From positions 3,512,501 to 3,576,500 of the forward strand of contig NZ_BQYI01000001.1 of NCBI RefSeq assembly GCF_027923405.1: 64,000 nt of DNA, read 5' to 3'. The notes beneath the pieces are model-generated. The model worked only from the letters and a program-made list of their open reading frames with translations. It was not told where the DNA came from and ran no database searches. The stretch is from Paenibacillus sp. YYML68 (GTDB lineage: Bacteria; Bacillota; Bacilli; Paenibacillales; NBRC-103111). Both the position numbers and the translations under genes were made by a program. This document shows positions 27,756 to 37,480 of the stretch, in pieces (the stretch's first letter is position 1; the number at the start of each line of letters is the position of its first letter).

Positions 27756-29312
27756 CTACACCTTCCGCGACGTCAGCTTCGCCTGTGTGAACAGCAGCAA
27801 ATAATCGTAACCGCCTGCCTTCGAGTCGGTACCTGACATGTTGAACCCGCCGAACGGATGCACCCCAACGAGAGCGCCCGTGCACTTCCGGTTCACGTAC
27901 AGGTTGCCGCAGTGCATCGTCTCAAGCGCACATGCGATGCGCTCCTCATTCCTTGAATAGAACGCGCCCGTCAGCCCGAACTCTGTATCGTTGTACATCG
28001 CAATCGCATGCTCCCAGTCGCGGGCCTTCGCGATCGCGAGCACTGGCCCGAATATTTCCTCCTGCATCAGCACCGCCTTGCCAGCGACATCTGCGAAGAC
28101 GGTAGGCTGAATGTAGTAGCCGTCTCCACCCGCAGATGCGCCGCCCGCCAGCAGACGACCCTCGCGCTTGCCTAGCTCAATATAACGTAAAATACGCTCA
28201 TAGGACGTCTTGTCAATGACCGGACCGACCGCATCATTATGCTCGGGGAGCCCGACCACGAGCTGCTGCGTCAGCGCCTCGACCTTGGCGACCACCTCGT
28301 CGTACACCGACTCCACGATAATAGCCCGCGAGCCTGCCGAGCACTTCTGTCCCTGGAAGCCGAACGCCGAGGCGACGATGCCTTGCGCCGCAGCGTCCAG
28401 ATCCGCCGTCTCGTCGACGACGATGCCGTCCTTGCCGCCCATCTCGGCGATGACGCGCTTGATCCAGAGCTGTCCCGGCGCCGTCTCTGCCGCCAGACGA
28501 TTGATGTGCAGGCCGACCTCCTTCGAGCCGGTGAAGCAGATGAAGCGCGTCCTCGGATGCGCGGTCAAGTAATCACCGATCTCCGCCCCGCTGCCCGGTA
28601 CGAAGTTGATGACGCCCGGTGGCAGACCGACCTCCTCCATCAGCTCCACGAATCGGTACGCAATAACCGGCGTCGTCGAGGCCGGCTTCAGTAGCACCGT
28701 ATTGCCCGATACGATCGCCGCCGTCGTCATCCCGACGCAGATCGCCAGCGGGAAGTTCCACGGCGGAATAATGACCCCGACGCCGAGCGGAATGTAGCTG
28801 AGACGATTATCCTCTCCCGGTATGCGCACGAGCGGCTGCGTCAGATGAATCTCGCTTAGCCTAATCATTTCTCGCCCATAGAATTCAAGGAAATCGATCG
28901 CCTCCGCCGTATCGGCATCCGCCTCCGCATAGTTCTTCCCGGCCTCCAGCACCATCCATGCGGAAAATTCATGCTTGCGCTCGCGCATGAGCGCTGCCGC
29001 CTTGAACAAATATGCAGCGCGCTCGCGAGCTGGAACGTGCTTCCATGTCTCGAACATACGCCACGCCGTCTGCATCGCCGTCTCCGCCAGCGCTTGATCC
29101 GCCTTGCTCACATAGCCGATCACCTCATCGGTCTTACCCGGATTGATCGACGTCAGCTTCGACTCCGTCATGACTCGATCGGCACCGATATGAAGCGGAT
29201 AATGCTTCCCGAGCTCTCCTCTGACCTTCAAGATCGCCGCCCGCATCGCTTCCTTATTCGACTCAACAGTGAAGTCCGTGAACGGCTCATTGCGAAACTC
29301 CGGTACGCTCAT
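27756..29312 (-). CDS. pruA: L-glutamate gamma-semialdehyde (P5C) dehydrogenase
   Basis: Second enzyme of proline catabolism, oxidising glutamate semialdehyde to glutamate with NAD; 518 residues. Start at MSVPEFRNEPFTDF, preceded by AGGGGAG, two bases after the proline dehydrogenase stop. Typical RocA/PruA features: IPPWNFPLAICVGMT, VIAEMGGKDGIVVDE with the catalytic Glu, GFQGQKCSAGSRAI with the nucleophilic Cys, and the C-terminal HPFGGFNMSGTDSKAGG. It forms a two-gene operon with putB, as in Bacillus. Confidence 0.97.
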   Translation of the reverse strand: MSVPEFRNEPFTDFTVESNKEAMRAAILKVRGELGKHYPLHIGADRVMTESKLTSINPGKTDEVIGYVSKADQALAETAMQTAWRMFETWKHVPARERAAYLFKAAALMRERKHEFSAWMVLEAGKNYAEADADTAEAIDFLEFYGREMIRLSEIHLTQPLVRIPGEDNRLSYIPLGVGVIIPPWNFPLAICVGMTTAAIVSGNTVLLKPASTTPVIAYRFVELMEEVGLPPGVINFVPGSGAEIGDYLTAHPRTRFICFTGSKEVGLHINRLAAETAPGQLWIKRVIAEMGGKDGIVVDETADLDAAAQGIVASAFGFQGQKCSAGSRAIIVESVYDEVVAKVEALTQQLVVGLPEHNDAVGPVIDKTSYERILRYIELGKREGRLLAGGASAGGDGYYIQPTVFADVAGKAVLMQEEIFGPVLAIAKARDWEHAIAMYNDTEFGLTGAFYSRNEERIACALETMHCGNLYVNRKCTGALVGVHPFGGFNMSGTDSKAGGYDYLLLFTQAKLTSRKV

Positions 29313-29314
29313 CG

Positions 29315-30253
29315 TCAGCTCCCCTTTCCCGGTCTCGTTGTTCTCATCATATGCTTCAGGACGAACCACACATTCGCGGGACGCTCCGCCAGCCTCCGCA
29401 TGAAATAGCCGAACCAATCGACGCCGAACGGCACGTATACCCGCACCCGGTACCCCTCATCAACGAGACGCGACTGCAGCTCCTCGGCTATGCCGTACAG
29501 CATCTGGAATTCGAACCGCCCGTTCGGAATTGCGAGCTCCTTCACCGCTTCCTTCGCATACGCGACAATCTGTTCATCGTGCGTCGCGATCGCCGCATAT
29601 CCGCCGCCCTCCAGCTGCAGACGAATAAGCCGCTTGAAATTATCGTCGACATCGCGCTTATCGGAAAATGCAACGTCCGGCGACTCCTTATACGCTCCCT
29701 TCACGAGCCGCAGATTCGCCTGAAGCTCGCTCAAGCTGCGCACATCCTCCTCCGTCCGGTACAAGTACGCCTGCACGACGACGCCGACGTTATCATACTG
29801 CTCGCGCAGCTCCCGGTACAGGTCCAGCGTCGGCTGACAGTGCACATAATCCTCCATATCGATACGGACAAAATTACCGTAGCTCTTCGCCCGCTCCACA
29901 ATAAGCTTCATGCTCTGCTTGCACAGCTCACGGTTCAGATCAAGGCCGAGCGACGTCAGCTTGAGCGACAGGTTCGATTGCACGCCCGCCTTGTCGATCG
30001 CATCCAGCGTGTGCAGACACATCTCGGCCGACAGCCTCGCCTCCTCCTCGGTCGACACGAACTCGCCGAGATGATCGACCGTAGCGATGAGGCCGCGCTC
30101 ATTCAGCCTGCGCACAGCCTCGATCGACTGCTTCAGCGTCTCGCCCGCCACGAATCGACCTGCGCCAAGACGAAGACCGTAGCGCTTCGCCAATCTATTC
30201 GCGGCTTGGCTCCTCCCGAGCGTCTGGAACAGATGTCTTAGCAGCTTCTCCAT
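29315..30253 (-). CDS. putB: Proline dehydrogenase
   Basis: FAD-dependent enzyme that oxidises proline to pyrroline-5-carboxylate at the membrane; 312 residues, the monofunctional Bacillus type. Barrel signatures include SLKLTSLGLDLN, FVRIDMEDYVHCQPTLDLY, VVVQAYLYRTEEDV, LRLVKGAYKES and the C-terminal RVYVPFGVDWFGYFMRRLAERPAN. The ribosome site is GGGGGCGG before ATG. It is cotranscribed with pruA. No PutR-like activator is adjacent. Confidence 0.97.
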   Translation of the reverse strand: MEKLLRHLFQTLGRSQAANRLAKRYGLRLGAGRFVAGETLKQSIEAVRRLNERGLIATVDHLGEFVSTEEEARLSAEMCLHTLDAIDKAGVQSNLSLKLTSLGLDLNRELCKQSMKLIVERAKSYGNFVRIDMEDYVHCQPTLDLYRELREQYDNVGVVVQAYLYRTEEDVRSLSELQANLRLVKGAYKESPDVAFSDKRDVDDNFKRLIRLQLEGGGYAAIATHDEQIVAYAKEAVKELAIPNGRFEFQMLYGIAEELQSRLVDEGYRVRVYVPFGVDWFGYFMRRLAERPANVWFVLKHMMRTTRPGKGS

Positions 30254-30407
30254 GTTGACCGCCCCCTGGTTGAATCGTCCTTGCCTTCAATATACGATAA
30301 ATTCTGAATTTTGTACACAATTCAACTGAGGTACCATTATCCAATATGCATACTGATGAAAATGCGCTCTATCGATGCTTACAGCACATCACAGCATACG
30401 TAGCACG

Positions 30408-30468
30408 AAGAAGGACTATTCGTCATCCGCCTTACGCGGCATGCTCGAATAGCCCTTCTCCTGCAGGA
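30408..30468 (-). terminator. Long hairpin after the nuclease operon
   Basis: Arms CGAAGAAGGACTATTCG and CGAATAGCCCTTCTCC enclose a second perfect stem CCGCC-TTAC-GCGG. On the minus strand it is followed only by a weak pyrimidine run. It lies about 50 bp after the stop of the nuclease gene and is its likely 3' end. Confidence 0.6.
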
Positions 30469-30516
30469 GCCTGCCCTGCCCGCGTGCAAGTCGCAGACAG
30501 GACAAATCTCCTTCAA

Positions 30517-33234
30517 CTATGGATTCATGTACATGAAGTTGCTCTTCACCAGATCAAGGTCGACCATGTTGACGAAGCCGTCCCCGTTCACATCAGCAGC
30601 AGACAAAGCTGCAGTCGACGTCACATTCATGTTCGCGCCTACGATGACCGCGTCATAGATGTTGATCTGCTGGTCACCGCCGTACGTGTTGCCCGCTCGC
30701 ATCATGCCATCCTGCGTGCCGCCGTTCGCATAAGCGGAGACGTTGCCCGCTTGTACCGTCTGACCCGCAGCTACCTGTACCGTCATCTGCACCGTCACAT
30801 AATGCTTCAGCGTAGCGCGAAGCGTGTACGTGCCAGCCTCGAGCTCGGTCAAGGTGAAGGAGCCGTTCGCGGCCACCTGTGCCTTCTTCTCGCTGCCCGT
30901 TGCCGTATGAACAGCTACGAGATCGATCACATCATGCGAAGCACGGCCCTGCGCCTTCACCGTGCCTGTAATCGTCCCCTTCGTGCTCTGCTGACCAGCA
31001 GGGACGATGTCGGCCAGCGAGCGTGGATAGATCTCGCGCGTACTGCTCCACACGGAGCCGTTGCCGATTACATTGAACTTGTGTGCCTGTCCCTTCGGCA
31101 GCGCGTGGAGCGCCGACAAGAACGGACCGCCCTTCGTCGGCGAATACAAGACAACCGTTGCGCCCGTGCTGTCGGTCATATTCACGCCGCCGTTGCCGCC
31201 GGAATAATTACCTGTAATCCATACGTCTCTCACTTCGACTAGCGACCCTTCGGTCGATTCGTCGATCTGATTCAGCTTGCGGAGCATCGGCTGAGGCGTC
31301 GGAATCTGGTCTTGCTGCAGCACCTCGATACGCGCATTTTTGAACTCCAGATCGCCGTAGAACTCCTGCACGCTTCCATCGACCCGCACCTCTTGACCGA
31401 CAGCGAGGCTGTCCGGAACTTTGCCATACAGATGAATACCGCCTGTTCCATCCTGCACGAACGCATGATCCGGTGCATGCACCGCCGTCACTTCCGCGAT
31501 CACCTGATACGTATCGTTCGTGTTCCAGTTCGAGCGAACGTCCGCAATCGTCTTCAGCTGGCCGGTCGAGCAATCGGTCGCCGGGTTATGACTCGGGTCA
31601 GCTGGGTCCAGCGGAGTATAGCCCGCCGCCTTCGCCTCTTGCTTGTCATAGCCGAAGAACACACGGTGCTCGAATGGAATCTCGGTGTAGCGCTTCGGCA
31701 CCACATATTTCTTCGTGCGATAGTCTGCAACGTAACGCTCCGGACATCCGGCCGCACGATACTCATACGGCAGCTTCTGCAACGGATTCGACGGATTCCA
31801 GATGCCCTTGCCCTCCGTAGCCGCCTGTCTCGCTGCAGCACCGTATTCCTCGAAGTACATCATGTTCGGGTAGATGTAGTAGTTAATCGCTGCGCCCTGT
31901 CTCAGCATTTCCTTGTTCACATCAAGATTGTCGCTCTTGCGGAATACGTGAGCCAACAGACGGCCATACACGTCTACCTTCGTATGATCGAGGCGCAGCT
32001 TCACCTGCGAACCTGTGGAGATCAGACTCTTCAGCACGCCCGTCGCCATATCGCCATGCGGCGCCTGCGCAACCTCCGGCGTGTCGATCGACAGCATCCG
32101 CACAATGCTTACGGATTGACCGTTGATCTGCAGCGCAGGAGAGATGTTGAACGTATCACCGTCTGTAATGTGCGTCACTGTCGCCTCGTACCATTCTTCG
32201 CCCGGTGTCACCGCCATGACGGACACGGCGCCGCTCTCCAGCTTGTCCTGCTGCTTCGCCGTCACATACAGGGACGAATATTTCGTTGCACTGTTATTGA
32301 ACGTGTAGGAGAACGCTCCTGCTGCATCGGCCTGCACTGTACCCAGCTTGTTATCCTTCGTCATGCTGGTGTAGATGTTGACCGTGCTGCTCGCAGCAGC
32401 TGCCCCAGCAAGACCGGTCAGCTTGGCAGCAGCCGGATTCTCATTGCTGAAGGTCAGGAAGGCAGCATTCGGAGCTGGAGTATATTGCTCTCCCGTAGTG
32501 CCAGCAGGCATGATGTCCGATTGCCCCCGTGGGAACATCTGAACGGTGCTGCGGAATACCGAGCTTGCGCCGACAATATCGAACTTGTTGCTCTCACCGG
32601 TCGGCAAGCCTTGCAGATAGCTCTTCAGCGCTGGCTGGTCGAGCGCATAGACGACGAGACTGCCTGTGCCGTCGGTCACATTCACGCCGCCGTCACCGCT
32701 GTTGTAATTGCCTGTGATCCAGACGTTCTTGACCTTAACTAGCTGCCCCTGATTCGCTGTGCCGACTTGGCTCACAGATACTTCAAGCGGTGCCGGAGGC
32801 GTGTACGTGTTGCCGCTCAATGTGTTAATCGTGAACGGATACTTCAGCTCCAGATCGCCGTTGTAATCGACCAGAGTGCCCGTAATCTCGATCTCGGAGT
32901 TAAGCGTCAGTCCCGCTCCCTCGTTACCATAGATGCGCAAGCCTGCCGTTCCGTCATGAATGTAGGCATTGGACTTCGGATAGACAGCAACGACTTCGCC
33001 TCTAACGGTTACGCTGCCTGTCTTCTGCTGGCGTGCTTCAGCAATTGTCTTGTAGGAGCTGACGGAAGCCGTCTCAATGGCTGTTGGTTCGAAGCCGCTG
33101 GAGAGCGGGGCGGAGTGATCCGCCTCCGCCCACGCTGTGCCTGCCATGCTCGAGAATAATACGCTCAGACTGAGCGCTGATTTAACTGCAAGACCTACCG
33201 CCTTACGGCGCCATCTCTTATTACGTTGTGTCAT
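30517..33234 (-). CDS. Secreted thermonuclease-domain protein with OB-fold modules and a C-terminal dockerin
   Basis: 905 residues with a signal peptide (1-37, ending AWAEA). An OB-fold (YhcR-like) pair spans about 60-245 (VRGEVVAVYPKSNAYIHDGT and VKVKNVWITGNYNSGDGGVNV), followed by an Ig-like spacer. A staphylococcal-nuclease domain (about 348-480) keeps all active-site residues: D358/D360 in ITDGDT, R379, D384 and E387 in VRMLSIDTPE, and R425 in VYGRLLAH. Then come an Ada-like segment (about 490-545), a second OB pair, a carboxypeptidase-regulatory-like domain and a C-terminal dockerin-like double EF-hand. The dockerin's second repeat AADVNGDGFVNMVDLDLV is canonical and the first is degenerate. 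It should digest extracellular DNA/RNA. The upstream gene encodes cohesins and SLH domains, so surface docking is inferred. Confidence 0.85.
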   Translation of the reverse strand: MTQRNKRWRRKAVGLAVKSALSLSVLFSSMAGTAWAEADHSAPLSSGFEPTAIETASVSSYKTIAEARQQKTGSVTVRGEVVAVYPKSNAYIHDGTAGLRIYGNEGAGLTLNSEIEITGTLVDYNGDLELKYPFTINTLSGNTYTPPAPLEVSVSQVGTANQGQLVKVKNVWITGNYNSGDGGVNVTDGTGSLVVYALDQPALKSYLQGLPTGESNKFDIVGASSVFRSTVQMFPRGQSDIMPAGTTGEQYTPAPNAAFLTFSNENPAAAKLTGLAGAAAASSTVNIYTSMTKDNKLGTVQADAAGAFSYTFNNSATKYSSLYVTAKQQDKLESGAVSVMAVTPGEEWYEATVTHITDGDTFNISPALQINGQSVSIVRMLSIDTPEVAQAPHGDMATGVLKSLISTGSQVKLRLDHTKVDVYGRLLAHVFRKSDNLDVNKEMLRQGAAINYYIYPNMMYFEEYGAAARQAATEGKGIWNPSNPLQKLPYEYRAAGCPERYVADYRTKKYVVPKRYTEIPFEHRVFFGYDKQEAKAAGYTPLDPADPSHNPATDCSTGQLKTIADVRSNWNTNDTYQVIAEVTAVHAPDHAFVQDGTGGIHLYGKVPDSLAVGQEVRVDGSVQEFYGDLEFKNARIEVLQQDQIPTPQPMLRKLNQIDESTEGSLVEVRDVWITGNYSGGNGGVNMTDSTGATVVLYSPTKGGPFLSALHALPKGQAHKFNVIGNGSVWSSTREIYPRSLADIVPAGQQSTKGTITGTVKAQGRASHDVIDLVAVHTATGSEKKAQVAANGSFTLTELEAGTYTLRATLKHYVTVQMTVQVAAGQTVQAGNVSAYANGGTQDGMMRAGNTYGGDQQINIYDAVIVGANMNVTSTAALSAADVNGDGFVNMVDLDLVKSNFMYMNP

Positions 33235-33252
33235 CGCTTATCGTACCTCCGG

Positions 33253-36200
33253 TTAGTTAGCGTTCATATAGCCGACATGCAGCAGCAATCGCTTCAGCAT
33301 GACGGTCGCTTGCGCACGGGTTGCATTGAGGGACGGCTCGAGCGCCGTGTCGGTCATGCCGTTCATAATTTGAGCGTTCAGCGTCTGGCTCATCGCTGTC
33401 TTCGCCCATACGCTGACCTTCGACTGGTCGCTGAACCGTTCCATAGTCGACGAGGTCGAATCGGCTTGCTTACCGGCATGCTTCAGTGCTCTAGCGATCA
33501 TGACGGCCATTTGCTCGCGTGTAATTTTCGCTTGTGGCTGGAAGCTGCCATCCTCGAAGCCTTCAATCAGACCGGCCTGAGAAGCTGTATTCACAACGCT
33601 GGAATACCACTCTCCGGACGCGACGTCGGTGAACGTCTTGCCGCTGCTTGCTGCAGGCAGCGCGAGTGCGCGCACGAGCAAGGCTGCGAACTCAGCCCGG
33701 GTAATGTCCGCATCCGGCTGGAAGCTGCTCTCAGACATGCCTTGAACGATCAGCTTGGAGGCGAGCCATTCCACATCAGCCTTCGACCAGTGCGAGGCGA
33801 GATCCGGGAACGATTGCTTATGCTGCACAACGCCATACATGCTGTTCGTGGCGCTCTTTACATGGGCGACGACTAGGTTACCGACCTTGGTGAACAGCGT
33901 CGGCACGAATACCGGCTTGCCGCCGTCGAACCGAACACCGGTCAATTCATTGACGTTGACATTCGCGTCAAGCTGGAACTTGCGCGTTACCATCGTTCCG
34001 TTGAAGCTGCTCACCGTCTTGGAGCTTCCTGCACCTTCCAGCGTTAATGTGAACTCCGCCGCCTTCAGCAGCGTCATCTCACCGTCCATACCTGCCTTCA
34101 GCTGCTCAAGCGCTGCACCTGCCGGCTTCGTTACAGTGAAGCGCAGCGTCAAGTCGCCAAGCTCCGCCTTCAGCTCGGAGGCAAGCTGCTTGAAGCCGAT
34201 GACACTCATTGGCAGCTCGTAGCTGACATCGCCGGACTTCAGTACAAGCACAGCCTTCGGCGATTGCTCCACCGCTTGTGCGAGCAAGTCAGCTGGCAGC
34301 TCGAACTGCACCTTCGGCTCTGTCGAAGCCGCAGACACGATCAGCTGCTGACCTGCGCCCTCCAGCTGCTTGATCGCTTCCTCCAGCGCCTTCTCATCAA
34401 CCGTGACCGTCGCTTGGCCCGCCTCGGTGACGATCTTGATCGCGCTATCGTTCAAGGATACGGCTTGTCCATCCTTGCTCCAGCTAGCTTCCGGCTTCTC
34501 CGGCTCGACTGCGCAGCAGCCACCTGATCCACCGCCTGTGCCGCCCGATCCGCTGTCATCATCCTGCGTCGTGAACTGAACAGTCAACGGCGCGCTTGTA
34601 TGACCAGCTGCATCGAAGGCAGTCACCTTGTAGCTATAGGACGTATTCGCCCATAGTCCTGTAACGTTGTAGACGACATCCGTAACCGTCGCCACAACTA
34701 CGTTGCCACGCTCGATCCGGTACCCTGCGACGGCGACGTTATCGGTCGCTTGCGTCCACTTCAGACGTGCGCTCGTCTGACCGATCGAATCAGCCTCCAG
34801 CTTCGCGCCTTGCGGCCATGTCGGAGCTTGCGTGTCGGCTTCCGCTGTCGTCTTCACGACGACGCTAAGCTTCGGACTAACGTTGCCTGCGGCATCCAGC
34901 GCTTCCAGCTCGAACTGATACGTCGTGTCCGCTGTCAAGCTGTCCACCACATAGCTGTATACATCGTATGTCACGCTAGTCACCGTCTGTCCATCGCGAA
35001 GCAGTCGATAACCCGTAACCGCTACGTTATCTTGAGCAACAGGCCAGCTCAGCTTCACACTCGTAGCTGTGACATCCTCCGCGCTCAGCTCGCTTCCCTC
35101 CGGCCACTCCGGCGCGATCCGATCGTCGGTAGAACCCGCTTGTATGCGAACCGTTAACGGATTGCCTGCCAGCTCATAGGGCAGCTGCCACTGTGCAGGC
35201 GAGCCTTGCGGATAGCCTGCCAGCAGGAGATCGCCTGGAACGAGCGCCAGCTCGACTTCATCTGACGCTTCCGTCGGTATGAACGTCAGCTCGACGATCG
35301 AGCTCGGTCCATGACCTGTGACACCTGATCCACTGCCTTGAAGCGTAGAGGCGAATACGACTTGACCTTCGCCGCCTTCATTCACCAGCTCGATCGTATC
35401 ACGACCGTTGAACAAGGTGCCTGCCTTCACCTGAATACCAGACCTCGTCAGGTCGTCATCCTGTAGCATCAGCTTGGCTGCATCGTAGCTCAGTCGCAGC
35501 TGTGCACCGTACAGATTCGTGTATTGATACACGTTGACGGATACGGTGAACGGTTGACCGATGGATACTACAGCCTCGTCCGCAGCAAGCTCGATGCGAG
35601 CCTTCTCTACAGGTGCAGCCTCCTCGATCTCAACCATGACCGAGCCTGCTACCGTCGGTACGATCTCGATGGCGCCTGTGCTCGGATGAGCTGCCGCCTT
35701 CACACTTCCTGTCGGGAAGGTGAGCGAGGTCGTTCCCGCTGAGCCGATTGCCTCCAGCGTTAGCTTCGCTGCTGACATCGGCGTGTCACCGCTCATGCCT
35801 GCAGCTTCACCGACGAGCGTACCGCCGAAGGTGATGAGTCCTGCCGTCTCGTCCACTGTACGAACGAAGGTGGCTTGCTCATGATCGTTCCATACATCGC
35901 CCGGCTCCATCGAACCGACGACGCGCAGCTTCGACGGATCGTACTTCACCTGGAATTGCAGTCCGTACACGTGGGCATAATCATCGAGCATGACCGCGAG
36001 GTCGAGCGTCTCGCCCGGCTTGACCGCTGACTTCGACAGCTCCATCGCCACATGAGCGGACGTCTTCACCTCTGGAATCGTCGTGAACGTCCACTGGATC
36101 GGCTCGACGTTCCCATTGCCAGCAGTATCGTTCACCGCACCTGCAGGAACCTTCACCGTGTAGGACTTGCTCGACTTCAGCGCTGCATGCGCGATCACCA

Positions 36201-37383
36201 GCTCGTGGCCAGCTACGGTCGCGGACACGCTGCTGATCGGCTCGTTCTCTGCATCGACGATGACGATGTCACCGAGCTTCGGTCCAGCTGTAATCGGCTC
36301 ATCGAACACAGCCTTTACCGCTGCGTCCAGTGCTGCGCCCATCGAGCCATCCAGAGGCGTGACCGACTGCATAGACGGAGGTGTGTTGTCCAGCACGACC
36401 GCCTGCAGCGCTGTCAAGGCGCTCTCCGGCTTAGAGCCGGCCTGTGCAGACGCGTAGATCGACTGAAGCGATGATGCATTATTGAAGGTAGCCTCGAAGG
36501 CACCCGCTGCCGTCGCATTCGTCGTCGCAAGCACGGTAGACTTGTCCGCACTGCTATACAGCTTCACGACGGAGTCTGCCTCCACGGCACCCGCCTGACC
36601 TGTCACCTTCGCTGCCGATGGATTCGTGTTATCGAATACCGTCTTAGCTGCTACAGGTGCAGCTGTCGGCGAAGGACTGCCTGACAGCGGAGCCCATGAC
36701 CACGCCACAACAGGGCTTGCCTCCGTACCCGTCTCCTTCCTCCAGTCCTCGGCTGTATCGGTGTCCACCATCGAGACGCGCTCGAGTCCTTGATCAATAT
36801 TCAGACCGCCCTCGACGAAGAATAATGGAGGGCGTGTGCCGAAATTCACCTTGAATGCCAACTGATCGACCTGCTGGTCCTCCAGGTTCCACAGCTCAAG
36901 TCTCTCTCCCCCGCGTGACAGACCAAATGTGACTGGCAATGGAATAACAGGAACGCCATGTGCCGCCGCATCGGCCGTACCAGAGCCCTTTGTTTTTTCA
37001 AAAATTAACAATGACTTCGCCTTGATGACCGTATGATCGGGAATCGTCCACTTCGGGTTGACCGTACTAGCCGAGGCATAGTCATTCACCTTCCAGCCAG
37101 ACAAATCAATATCCCGGTCGGTGACGTTCGCGAGCGTGAACCATGTGCCGAATTGACCGACATGATAGCGTACGATCATCACTTCCTTGGCGACCGATTC
37201 CGAGGCGGAGGCCGTCATCCCGATCGAGCCGCCCAGCATGCTCAGGACTAGCTGGAGGCAGAGTACAATACATAACCATCTGCGAGAGACTGTCTTCATG
37301 CGGCTTCGATTCATGCTCGTGCTGGAATGCGTGCGAGCCTTGCTGTCCGTATGTGAAATACGATGAGTACTGCAATTCGTCAT
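33253..37383 (-). CDS. SLH-anchored scaffold protein with lamin-tail, two cohesin and two FN3 domains
   Basis: 1376-residue surface protein; the ATG at 37383 is fixed by GGAGG 6 nt upstream, giving a signal peptide with an unusually long n-region (cleavage near residue 60). Order: lamin-tail domain (about 65-230), Ig-like segment (about 245-330), Big_5-like Ig (about 332-436), cohesin 1 (about 443-587, GLQFQVKYDPSKLRVVG and AGLITFGGTLVG), cohesin 2 (about 595-747, LYGAQLRLSYDAAKLML), FN3 (about 758-845 and 854-940), a Gly/Ser linker with Cys-Cys, a beta-rich domain, and three SLH domains from about 1185 to the end (SFPDLASHWSKADVEW, TFTDVASGEWYSSVV, ERFSDQSKVSVWAKT). SLH domains bind pyruvylated cell-wall polymer. 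It resembles a small scaffoldin whose likely client is the adjacent dockerin nuclease. Which dockerins bind is untested. Confidence 0.87.
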   Translation of the reverse strand: MTNCSTHRISHTDSKARTHSSTSMNRSRMKTVSRRWLCIVLCLQLVLSMLGGSIGMTASASESVAKEVMIVRYHVGQFGTWFTLANVTDRDIDLSGWKVNDYASASTVNPKWTIPDHTVIKAKSLLIFEKTKGSGTADAAAHGVPVIPLPVTFGLSRGGERLELWNLEDQQVDQLAFKVNFGTRPPLFFVEGGLNIDQGLERVSMVDTDTAEDWRKETGTEASPVVAWSWAPLSGSPSPTAAPVAAKTVFDNTNPSAAKVTGQAGAVEADSVVKLYSSADKSTVLATTNATAAGAFEATFNNASSLQSIYASAQAGSKPESALTALQAVVLDNTPPSMQSVTPLDGSMGAALDAAVKAVFDEPITAGPKLGDIVIVDAENEPISSVSATVAGHELVIAHAALKSSKSYTVKVPAGAVNDTAGNGNVEPIQWTFTTIPEVKTSAHVAMELSKSAVKPGETLDLAVMLDDYAHVYGLQFQVKYDPSKLRVVGSMEPGDVWNDHEQATFVRTVDETAGLITFGGTLVGEAAGMSGDTPMSAAKLTLEAIGSAGTTSLTFPTGSVKAAAHPSTGAIEIVPTVAGSVMVEIEEAAPVEKARIELAADEAVVSIGQPFTVSVNVYQYTNLYGAQLRLSYDAAKLMLQDDDLTRSGIQVKAGTLFNGRDTIELVNEGGEGQVVFASTLQGSGSGVTGHGPSSIVELTFIPTEASDEVELALVPGDLLLAGYPQGSPAQWQLPYELAGNPLTVRIQAGSTDDRIAPEWPEGSELSAEDVTATSVKLSWPVAQDNVAVTGYRLLRDGQTVTSVTYDVYSYVVDSLTADTTYQFELEALDAAGNVSPKLSVVVKTTAEADTQAPTWPQGAKLEADSIGQTSARLKWTQATDNVAVAGYRIERGNVVVATVTDVVYNVTGLWANTSYSYKVTAFDAAGHTSAPLTVQFTTQDDDSGSGGTGGGSGGCCAVEPEKPEASWSKDGQAVSLNDSAIKIVTEAGQATVTVDEKALEEAIKQLEGAGQQLIVSAASTEPKVQFELPADLLAQAVEQSPKAVLVLKSGDVSYELPMSVIGFKQLASELKAELGDLTLRFTVTKPAGAALEQLKAGMDGEMTLLKAAEFTLTLEGAGSSKTVSSFNGTMVTRKFQLDANVNVNELTGVRFDGGKPVFVPTLFTKVGNLVVAHVKSATNSMYGVVQHKQSFPDLASHWSKADVEWLASKLIVQGMSESSFQPDADITRAEFAALLVRALALPAASSGKTFTDVASGEWYSSVVNTASQAGLIEGFEDGSFQPQAKITREQMAVMIARALKHAGKQADSTSSTMERFSDQSKVSVWAKTAMSQTLNAQIMNGMTDTALEPSLNATRAQATVMLKRLLLHVGYMNAN

Positions 37384-37480
37384 GAGGTTCCTCCGTGTCC
37401 GTTATGGCTTGTCTACATCCGGGAGACCTCTCCGTCAAGGAGAGGCGCTTCCCGGCATTCGTCTACAGCTTCTGCTATCG

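Noticed and set aside
31312-32742. 476-codon open frame on the plus strand
   Set aside because: It is antisense to the nuclease gene, with composition typical of a shadow frame.
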